Position numbers and translations under genes: made by a program. The notes beneath the pieces were generated by a model. That model searched no databases. It was not told the DNA's origin and saw only the letters and a program-made list of their open reading frames with translations. Of a stretch of DNA of 46,211 bases, positions 27,701 to 39,700 are shown in pieces (within the stretch, counting starts at the first letter, position 1; every line of letters starts with the position of its first letter). Origin of the DNA: Paludibacteraceae bacterium (lineage in GTDB: Bacteria; Bacteroidota; Bacteroidia; Bacteroidales; Paludibacteraceae); contig CAJOEX010000008.1 in assembly GCA_905233415.1 (NCBI GenBank), positions 1 to 46,211 of the forward strand. Direction: 5' to 3'.

Positions 27701-30700
27701 TGCCGATTTGAATATGATTTATTGTGGTGGAACGGCATTGGCAGATTTCAATAAGGATAAAACGGAGTATGTAATTTCCCTGCCTCTTGGCACCACAACT
27801 ACTCCGGCTATAACCTATGAAAAAGCAGAGGCAGCCCAAACAGTAACCGTGCACAACGGCGGTTTGGACGGTACCACTGAAATTATTGTTCGTGCAGCAG
27901 ATGGCAAGTCCTCAAAAACGTATTCCATTACATTCGTGATTGAAAAAGCCTCGAACACGACTCTTAATGCTATCTATGTAGGTGGAGCGCTCTTGGAAGG
28001 CTTCAGTCCTGAAAAAACAAATTACACATACGACCTCACCTCAAAGACAACCGTTCTGCCGGCCGTAACATGGCAGGCACATGACAATTATCAAACAATT
28101 GTCGCTCAAACCGATTATATGACAGGTTTGGAAGGGGATTATCGTATCATTGTACGTGCGCAGACAGGTGACACCCGGACTTACACCATTACATTCCGTA
28201 TTGTTGTATCAAGCAACTCGCAACTACAGAGTATCTCTATAGGCGGTGAGGTTTTGGCAGACTTTGAGGCTTCGAAGAAAGACTATTCTATCGAATTGCC
28301 GATTGGTACAACTGTTTTGCCGGAGATTACGTATGTCGCAGGTGATGATGCCCAGACAATTACCCTCAACAAAGGCGATGTAAACGGAAAGACAACGATT
28401 GTGGTTAAGGCGGAGGACGGAACTTCTTCGACTTACACATTGAGTTTCTCTGTTCAAAAAGCAAATATCACAACACTTAATGCCATTTATGTTGGTGGTG
28501 TGCTGTTAGAGGGCTTTAATCCTGAGACCTTGGCATACTCATACGACTTGTCATCTAAGGTTACGGTTCTTCCTGCTGTTACTTACGATGCGCATGATGC
28601 TTATCAAACGATTGTCGCTCAAACCGACTATATGACCGGTTTGGAGGGAGATTACCGCATCATCGTACGTGCGCAGACAGGCGACACCCGAACATATACT
28701 ATTACATTCCGTGTTGTTGTATCAAGCAACTCGCAACTGAGCGGTATTTCAGTAGGCGGGGAACCTTTAGCAGACTTTGAGGCCTCTAAGAAAGACTATT
28801 CTATCGAATTGCCGATTGGTACAACTATTTTGCCGGAGATTACATATCTCGCAGGCGATGATGCCCAGACCATTACCCTTAACAAAGGCGATGTGAACGG
28901 CAAAACCACAATCGTCGTTAAGGCAGAGGACGGCACTTCTTCAACCTACACCTTGAATTTCTCCGTCCAAAAAGCCGATAATACGACATTGAATGCCATT
29001 TATGTAGGCGGTGAGCTGTTGGAGGGCTTTAATCCTCAAACAATGTCGTATTCGTATAATTTGACATCCAAGACAACCGTTTTGCCGGCAGTAACATGGC
29101 AGGCACATGATGCTTATCAAACAATTGTCGCTCAAACCGATTATATGACCGGTTTGGAAGGTGATTACCGCATCATCGTACGTGCGCAGACAGGCGACAC
29201 CCGAACTTATACCATTACATTCCGTGTTGTTGTATCAAGCAACTCGCAACTGCGCGGTATCTCGATTGGTGGTGAAGCGTTGGCAGGTTTTGATTCTTCA
29301 AAGAAAGACTATTCTATTGAATTGCCGATTGGTACAACTGTTTTGCCGGAGATTACTTGGATTGCTGGCGATGATGCCCAAACGATTACTCTCAACAAAG
29401 GCGATGTGAACGGAAAGACAACGATTGTGGTTAAGGCAGAAGACGGCACTTCTTCTACTTACACCTTGAACTTTAAAGTACAGAAAGCCGATATCACCAC
29501 CTTGAATGCCATTAAGTTGGACGGTGAACTTATCGAGGGTTTTGATCCAAACGTTACAGAGTATCAGGTTAATTTGAAATCGACTACTACCGTTTTGCCG
29601 GTTATTACCTACGAGGCGCACGATGCTTATCAAACCATTACGGTTCGTACGGACGAAATGAACGGCTTGACAGGTAATTATAAGATTGTTGTACGAGCCC
29701 AAACCGGAGGAATCCGCGTTTACACATTGACGTTTGACATCGTGATTTCAAGTAATGCTGCTCTTGCAGACATCTTGATTGATAGTGAAAGTTATACGGA
29801 ATATACACAAGGACAGTTGGATTATACATATAATTTGCCGCTCGGAACAACCACAGCTCCTGTAATCTCATATGTGGCAGGTGACGAATTCCAGACTATT
29901 ACTACCAACTTCCGTGGCTTGAACGGCCGTAACGAAATCATTGTTGTAGCCCAGGATGGCACGAAACGGACATATTCCATCACATTCGAAGTAGCTAAAT
30001 CTGACAACACCCATCTCGCCATGATTACGATTGATGGTAAGGAGATTGAAGGCTTCGCCGCTGATAAACTGGATTATACCATTCGCCTGACAAGTGATGC
30101 TGATCATGGTCGTACCGAAGTTCCGGCAATCGGCTTCTCCAAAGTGGAGGACGAACAAACCGTCAATGTGGTTTACGGTAGTATCCACGGCGAATCAAAA
30201 GTGGTTGTTGTGGCAGAAAACGGTGCAGACACCCGCACGTATGTATTGCATTTCGAATTGCCGGTTTCGGACAACTGCGCATTGAGCAATATTACGTTAA
30301 GTGCTGGCAGTTGGAGCGGCTTCTCGGCAGACAAGGCCGAATATGACGTTGTTCTGCCGCTGATGACAACCGAATTGCCCGAGATTAATGCTATCAAGGG
30401 CGACCAATGGCAGAAAGTGATTATTGACCGTGGTGATGTGGAAGGCGCAACAATGATTATTGTTGTGGCTGAAAACGGTGATCGCAAGCAATATACACTT
30501 AACTTTAGCGTTGAGAAATCTGCTGATACGCAATTAGAGTGGATTAAAATCGGTGACACATATCTGGCAGGTTTCAATCCTTCAATCTATTCGTACGTGC
30601 ATTATTTGCCGGAAGGTATGGCGGCTTGTCCCGAAATCACGGTAAAGAAAAGAGACCAAGCATCTCAGGTGATTATTACCACGCCTTCATTTGCTGGCAA

Positions 30701-33700
30701 TGCGAATATTATTGTAACGGCAGAGAGTGGAGCACAATCTACGTATAAAATCGATATTCGTGCGAACGATACCCGTTCGGATAACTGCCAACTGGCAAGT
30801 TTGAAGATTAACGACGTAACCATTACAGGCTTTGACCCGCTGACGCTCATTTATCCGTATCAGTTGCCTGCTGGTTCAACCGAATTGCCTAAGATTACTT
30901 ATGAGCAAGGCGAAGAACACCAGGTTGTGGCAATTACACGTGGTACTGTTAAAGACACAACATATATTCGTGTTTTGGCGGAGAACAAGATGGACTTCAA
31001 TATCTATAAGATTGCCTTCTCTGTCGCTCCGTATAGTGATGCGGTACTGAAGCATTTGTATGTAGGCAATGAAGGTAATGATATTTTAGTCCCTGGTCAA
31101 TTTGAATATGATTACGTCTTGCCGAAGACGGCTACCTCTTGCCCGCTAATCCGTCCTGTCGGAATGGATTTGACGCAGGCTATCGTAATGAGTACGCCGG
31201 TTCTGACGGGTGATGCTGTTGTCAAGGTTATGTCCGCTGCCGGAGGTGAAACCGAATATATTGTACATATACTTTCAAGCCTGACGGATGACGTAACGTT
31301 GAAATCCATCAGCGTTGCAGGGAATCCGTTGGCTGACTTTGATCCGGAGATTACGGACTATGATATAGACTTGGCTCCTGGAACAACGGCTATGCCGGCT
31401 ATAACATGGGAATTGAATAATGAAGAAACCCAGCAAGCGGAATTGTTTGAAGGCGGTTTGATCGGCACAAGCATTATCCGTGTCACGGCAGAGGATGGCA
31501 CAGTTCAGGAATATACGTTGAATCTCATTCTCAATCAGTCCGAAACTGCTGAGTTGGCATGGATAAAACTCGATGATGCACTTATCGCAGGCTTCGAGGG
31601 AACCAAACTCAATTATGATTACGAACTGCCGGAAGGCACCACGAACGCGCCTGTCGTAACGGCACAAGCAACGTCTCCTAAGCAAAATATCGTAATTGTT
31701 CAACCCGAAAAGACCGGTAAGGCACTTGTTCAGGTTCTTTCTGAGGACGGCATTACAGAGAAGACTTATACAGTCAATATCCATTTTGCCCAGAAGTCTG
31801 ACGTAACGTTGAAGTCAATCGCTCTCAATGGTCAGGAAATTGAGAATTACGACCCGAATACATTTACTTACAACTTGGTACGCACAACCGACCAAATGGT
31901 AAATGACTTTGTTCTTACTTACGAGAGACAAGATGCCACACAGACAGTTATTGTGGAGAATAACAACGGTCGCGGAGCAAAATTATATGTAACCGCCGAA
32001 AATGGTTCGCAGGCTACTTACGATATTACTTACACTGTTGCAAAGTCTAACATTGCCCAACTGAACGGCTTACGTTTCTTCAGTTATTCCGAAGATGAAG
32101 GCGAAGTGCGCGTACGCTATACCGACTTTGCTGATTTTGAGCCTGCAACGGACACTTATACCTATTCGCTGCCGCGTCTGACAACGGCTGTTCCCGCAAT
32201 CTATCCGGTGAAAGCATATGATGCGCAACGCGTTACTATAAATTATGGTAAAGTGAACGAAGCAACAACTATCCTTGTTGAAGCCGAAGATGGTACATCA
32301 CAGACATATACCATCAACTTCCCTGTAACCAAATCAAGCAAAACCGCTCTGAAGAGTTTGTCAATCATGGATATTGACAAAGATGTCAATTCGACGGAGT
32401 TTGAGATTGAATTGGAGGAGAATTGGCGTGACAATTATGCATCAGTTCACGATATGATAAGCTTTGTGGCTGAGCCGGAACAGGGCGTTGAATATGTTGC
32501 TGCTCCGTTTGACAAGGCTTCAACCATCAAGGTTACGGCGGAGGACGGCAATGTTCGTACCTATCGCATTACGTTCAAATTGCCTGTTCCCGAAGGCGAC
32601 AATGTGCTGAAAGCAATTGCATATCAATACAAGAATGCTGCAGATGAACTGATTGATGGTACAATCACTAATCCGCAACTTGGTAATAATATCGTCAATC
32701 TGCCGTTTGGAGCGAAGTCGTTTGAAATTACCGGTCTCACCAAGAACTACGACCAACAAACCGTTTCTTGGATTAACGCCGGTATTCGTCGTCCGTCAAC
32801 CATTTCTGTTCAGGCGAACAAAGACGGTGTGGACGATGCGGAATATATGGTAACGCCTGTAATGCCTGAGTTTGAAACCACCGGCAAACTGCAAGATCTC
32901 CAATTCAACGGTGCTACAATTGAGAACTTCAAACCGTATATTTACAATTATATTGTGAATGTCACGGCACAACCGACAGCTGATGATTTCGCATTTACCG
33001 CCTACGATGGAAAGAATGTTACGGTTTCAAATTTCAATGCCAAGACGAAACAAGTAACCTTCTCCGTTGAAGATGGCGAAACCTATAGCGTATGCTGGTA
33101 CTACGCAGCAGATGGAAATCCGTTCGATTTCTCTACAAATTGGATTCATGCGGCATATAATGGTTATAAACCAAGTGATAAGTGGACAATCCCAGGAGAC
33201 TGTGCAAATGACTATACATGGGGAGTTGGGAGTATAAAAATGTATTATCAAACAGGTAGTGAAGTTATGAGCAGTGGCTCAAATGGCGTGCTGTTGCAAA
33301 CTATTCACGGTTCTTCACTTTCCGGTTCTGTTCCGGGAATGATGACCACGGGTTCAATGTCTCTTAATTTAAATAGTGCTGGTGGATCTTCATCTTCTGT
33401 AACAGAAACTGCTGCCAAAGGTATTCAATATCGTAATACACCTGACTCACTTGCTTTCACACGCAAAGAATTAGCAAGTAGTAGCGTTACAGGTTGGAGT
33501 TTCCGTTTACGCTTAAGCGATGGTGCGACTTTATCAGAAGAAACAAAAGTTTCAGGTACATATTCACAAATTGGAACATTTAAATATGAAAGTGTACCAG
33601 TTAAACTTCATAATAATCCGGCTGTGCGTCTAACTGCGACAATGAATGCTTGTCACACAGAAAATGCTGGTAATTTGAATAAGGGTCTCGGTGGAACTAT

Positions 33701-36700
33701 CTATACGTCTGCTCTTCAATTGACAGATATCCACTTCGTCTATAACTCTGATCTGACCGCTGCAACTGTTAATGGTCAACCGACTACAAAGTCCGGTAAT
33801 ACCTTTACTTATACGCTTGCTGAGAACGAAGATGTTGTTGGTGTTCCTGTTTTGACCTTTGCTCAAAAGGTTCATGACCAGACCCGAACCATTGAGTGGC
33901 TCAATAATGGCGAATGGGTAGAAGGCAAACTGACAGCCAAAGTAACCAACTATGGTGAGAACATGTCGGATAACACCGTTTATTATGTAGTACTCCAACG
34001 TCCTGCTGTAACGGATTTGAGCATTGTTGTAAATGGCGAGACTTTGGTGGCTGAAGTAACAGATATTCAGAAAGTGCTGCCGAACGGTACACGTCGTCTG
34101 CCTGACTTGAATATCGTTCCTACGAGTGTTCACCAAAAGATAACGCTTAGCCGCAAGAACTGGGCTTACACCATTACCGTTGAGAACGAAAACGGCGAAA
34201 CAGCAACCTACAATTATTCGTATGTGGAGAGCAAGTCAAACAGCACCGATATTGCCGTTACAATGGACGGTATTAACTTTGATGTTGCCCAAACCGAATA
34301 TGAGGTGAAAGCCGATGCTTGGGCTGGTCCGCTCACGTTTGTGAAGTCTTCTGACGGACAGACCGTTACTTACTCCAATACGAACGATGCACGAACGCTC
34401 CAAGTAGTATCAGAGGACGGACACAAGAAGACGTACACCATTAACTGCATTTCTGAACAGAAGTCTTCCGGTAACCTGAGCAAGGTATTTGTGAACTCCA
34501 CTTCAATCGAACCCGTTCTGGCTGAAATGAATACAACCGAAGCGGTAACTCGTGGTGTGGCATTCATTCGCCAAGAGGCCAGCGAAGCCGTTCAGCAAAT
34601 TTTTGCTGCGGACACCGTTTATTGGACTGTAACGGCTAACGCAGGCGGCAATAATGATTATTATCTCGCCTTCGAGCACCAAAAATCATCCGAAACCAAA
34701 CTGAAATCCATTTTGGTGAACGGGCAAATGGTGAAGGACTTTGACCCGATGGTATATGATAATTATAAATGCACTGTCGAAGGCAAATCGTTCACTTTGG
34801 AGGCTGAACCGCTTGATGATGCAGCTACGATAGCAATTGCCTTTAATGGCAATCTGGCTACAATCACCGTCACAGCGGAAGATGGTACAATCGGTCAAAA
34901 TCCGTACAAGGTGGCAATCTCTCGTCAGGTAGAAACCAATGCAACCCTCAAAGCAATCTATTTGGACGGTGTAGCACTTGCTAACTTTAACCCGTATCTT
35001 ATGGATTACAGCATCACCCTGCCGATTACCAAACCGAAGATGGCAGAACCGGTTGTTCCGGCTATCACCTTCGAGGGCGGAGCGGATGCGCAAACCTATA
35101 TCGTTGAAAACTACGGCACGAATGTCTATATCGAAGTAACCGCTGAATCCGGAGCAAAGAACACCTATTCGTTGAGTTTCACTTCGGAGGCTGAAAATGA
35201 GACTTCACTCAAGGCGTTGTTCGTCAACGGTCAGTCCTTGCTGCAAGCCGGACATACCGAGTATAGTGTTGTCCTCCCGAACGAGGATGAGCCGGTAGTG
35301 AATTATTATCCCTTCTCGCCGTATCAGTCGGTTAATCTTATCCCGCATTCGTCATTTGATGAGCAAGACCAGATTATTGTTACTGCCGAGAACGGCTTGG
35401 AGAAATCCTATTTCATCTCTTACACCGTTGATCCGACATATTACAGCGCACAACTGAAGGGACTTGTCTTTGACGGCGTGCCTTATACGGACTTCCGCTC
35501 GGATATCTACTCTTACATTATTCCTGTAGAGAACACGAAATCCGCGATTCCGGAACTCAAAGCGCTGTTGATGAATGATAATCAGCAAGTTGCTATCCTT
35601 CCTGCTGCTATCAACGAAACGACAGTCATTAACGTTTTGGCTGCTGATGGCAAAACGAAGCAAAAGTATGAGATTCTCTTCCAGGAGCAGAAGTCAAGTG
35701 ACGCGATGTTGCTTGGTATCTCTGTGGACTATGACCCGATTGAGAACTTCGACAAGAACATCTTCGATTACTCGATTGAAGTAGAAACCGATGATTACAC
35801 CATTCAAGCTGTTCAGTCTAATTACGCACAGCAGGTTATTCAAGTGCGTGACGGTAAGACGACAAAACTCATTGTCGTTGCAGAAGATGGTACGACGAAT
35901 ACCTATAGTGTAAAAGTCGATGTGACTGGTTCTGCTCTCAATAATGCATATCTCAGCTCGATAATTGTGGAGGGTGAGCCTATTGCTGGTTTCCGCAAAG
36001 ACTCTGTATTCTATGTCATTGACTTGCCAGAAGGCACCACTACGTTGCCTGACTTTACCGTTGTTGCGGCGGCTCCGGGACAGAAGATTACCTTCACTCT
36101 TGGAACCTTCCAGACCAGTACACTCATTGATGTGCTTGCGCAAGACGGTGTGAATTCGCGTCAGTACGGCTTGCGCTTCAACGTGAAGACTTCCGACGTG
36201 GATACGCTCAAGATGATTTATCTGGACGGCGAACCGTTGGAGAACTTCGATGCTGCGGCACTCAATTATTCGGAGCCGCTGGCTATCGGAACACGTATAT
36301 TCCCGTACGTAACCTTTGACAAGGGAGCCGCTACGCAGACTGTTGTTGTGGATACACTCTCCAGCAACGCGGATGTACAACGTCTCGCACTGCGCGTCAA
36401 GGCTGCAGATGGTTCGAAACAGCGTACCTATAATCTCACGATGACTATTCAGAAGTCGGCTGTGGATACCCTTCAGATGATTTACTTGGGCGGCAAACCA
36501 TTGGCAGACTTTGTCAGCACCGTGAACGACTATAATGTTGAAATGCCTATTGGCTCGACTTCATATCCTGAGATTTCATATACACCGGGTGATGACTATC
36601 AAACTGTCACCGTTGAGGTACAATCCGCTACGGCAGGTGCTGCAACGTACGCACTGCGCGTAGTGGCAGAAAATGGCACAACCCGCGTTTATACGCTCAA

Positions 36701-39700
36701 TCTCACGATTGCTGAATCTTCATTGACGGAGTTGCGTAATATCCTCATTAATGGGGAGACGCTTATCCAAAGCGGTAAAGGCTACACGGCTGACAATGGC
36801 TTCAGCGCGGATATTCACCGTTACAACCTTGTTTGGAATATCGGTACTGTGGATATCCCGCAAGTGTCTTATGTTCAAGGTGATGAGTATCAGCACGTTG
36901 AACTGGCGCACTTGATGTCCACGTTGAATGACTCTGTTGTCATCCGCGTACTCGCAGAAAACGGCGACGAAGCAACATATGTCATCAATAGCGAACTCAA
37001 GCACTCAGATGTGGATACGCTCAAGATGATTTACGTGGATGGTCAACCGCTGGATGACTTTGATGCACATCAGGAGATGTTCGTTTTGAACTTGCCGGTT
37101 GGTACGCGTAACTTCCCGAGTTATGAGGCGGTTCGTGGTGACAGGTGGCAGACGATTTCCGCTAATCCGGTGGATATTACAACATATCGTGCCGAGTATG
37201 CAATAACGGTTATTGCCGAGGCAGGTAACAAACGTATATACACGCTTATCTTCAATGTCACCAAGTCTGAGGATAACGCTTTGCAGTCCATCCGTATCAA
37301 CGGCGAACCTATTTCTCAGAATGGTATCGGTTACACCGCTGACTACGATTTCAACGCCGACCAACTGACATACCACCTCAATTGGGCGGTAGGTACGACG
37401 AAACTGCCGACGATTGACTTTGAAGCTGGTGATTTCCAAACGCTGACAACGTTGCACCAGATGACCTCTCTGAATGACTCCATCATTGTTGAAGTTGCTG
37501 CCGAGGCTGGGGATGTACGTACCTACAAGATTGAGAACACACTGCAGCACTCTACAATAGACACGTTGCGTAATATCTATGTCAACGACTTGCCGTTAGA
37601 GGGCTTCAATGCACATGAAGAAATCATTCTTGTTAACCTACCGATAGGCACACGTAACTTCCCGCCGTACGAGGCTGTTCGTGGCGACCAGTGGCAAACG
37701 ATTACCACGAAGGCCATCAGCCAGTCTGCATACGAGGCGAAGTACGAGATTACCGTTACGGCAGAAGCCGGTAACAGCCGTGTTTACACGCTCGTTTTCG
37801 ACATCGAAAAGTCTACTGACAATGCATTGCAGTCCATCCGCATCAATGGTGAGCCTATCGCTCAGAATGGTATCGGTTATACCGCTGACTATGACTTCAA
37901 CGCAGACCAACTGACATACCATCTCAATTGGGCGGTAGGTACGACGAAACTGCCGACGATTGACTTTGTGGCAGGTGATTATCAAACGCTGACAACGCTT
38001 CATCAGATGACTTCTTTGAACGACTATGTCGAGGTTGAAGTTGCTTCTGAAACAGGTGATGTTCGTACGTACAAGGTGGAGAATACACTCCAGCACTCGA
38101 CGGTAGATACCTTGCGTAATATCTACGTCAGTGGTCTGCCGATTGAGAACTTCAATGCGCATGAGAGCAACATCGTCGTTCATTTGCCGATAGGCACGCG
38201 CAACTTCCCGCCGTACGAGGCTGTTCGTGGTGACCAGTGGCAAGCGATTACCACCAAGACCATCAGCCAGTCTGCTTATGAGGCGAAGTACGAGATTACC
38301 GTTACGGCAGAAGCTGGTAACAGCCGTGTTTACACGCTCGTCTTCGACATCGCCAAGTCTGCTGACAACGCGTTGCAGTCCATCCGTATCAACGGTGAAC
38401 CTATTGCTCAGAACGGTATCGGTTACACTGCTGATTATGACTTCAACGCAGACCAACTGACATACCATCTCAATTGGGCGGTAGGTACGACGAAACTGCC
38501 GACGATTGACTTTGTGGCAGGTGATTACCAAACGCTGACAACACTTCACCAGATGACTTCTTTGAACGACTATGTCGAGGTTGAAGTTGCTTCTGAGGCA
38601 GGTGATGTACGTACGTATAAAGTGGAGAATACACTCCTTCACTCAACGGTTGATACCTTGCGTAACATCTATGTCAATAGCGAACCTCTCGTAGGCTTCA
38701 ATGCACACAAAGATACTTTCATCGTTGACCTGCCGATAGGCACACGCAACGTCCCGACATACGAGGCTGTTCGTGGTGACCAGTGGCAAACGATTACCAC
38801 GAAGGCTTTGAGCCAGTCATCGTATGAGGCATGGTACGAGATTACCGTTACTGCTGAGGCGGGTAATACACGTCTCTATCATATCGGCTTCCGCATTGCG
38901 AAATCCGAACTGGCTACCTTGCGTGCTATCCGTGTGAACGGTCTGAATCTTGCGAAAGTAGGTGTAGGTTACACCGCTGATGCAGACTTCACTCCGGAAC
39001 AGTTGCAATATCACCTTGATTGGGAGATTGGTACCGTTGAGTTGCCGCAGATTACATATCTTGCCGGTGATGCATATCAGACGGTTGAGTACCTTAATAT
39101 CATGCGTTCAGTCAACGATTCAATTCAAATCCGTGTGACTTCCGAGTCCGGAGCGTCATGCACTTACACCATCTTCAATAACCTCCTGCACTCCGCAGTA
39201 GATACCTTGCAGATGATTTATGTGAACAACTTGCCGCTCAGCAACTTCGACGCGCACAAAGATACCTTCATCGTGACGCTGCCGGTTGGTACACGTGCCT
39301 TCCCGACATACGAGGCGGTTAAGGGCGAACGCTGGCAGACGATTTCGCAGTCCGTTCTCTCATCTACCAAGTATGAGCAGGTAATCCGCTTCGTGGTTGT
39401 AGCCGAGGATGGCAAGACAACACGTAACTACACGCTCATCTTCCGTATCGAGAAGTCTAAAGAGCAATTCCTCAATGCACTTCTCGTAAACGGTGAACTG
39501 ATTGCAGAGCAAGGCAAGGGTTATATCAGTAACCACAACTTCGCACCGGAGACTCTCAACTATCAGCTCGTTTGGGAGGTTGGTACAGCTGCGACACCTG
39601 TCTTCTCTTATGAGGTGGCAGATACGCTCCAGTCTGTTTATGAGATACATAAGCCTTATTCCGCAAATGACTCTCTCGTACTGCGTGTTGAGGCGGAGAA

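Noticed and set aside
27963..29501. The regular direct repeats as a CRISPR array.
   Set aside because: The unit is 513 bp, entirely coding and in frame, with no short repeat-spacer pattern and no cas genes.
37638..38642. A 334-codon open frame on the minus strand opposite the giant gene.
   Set aside because: It repeats with the 546-bp unit of the sense gene, has no promoter or family resemblance, and arises because a stop-free antisense frame is copied with each repeat.
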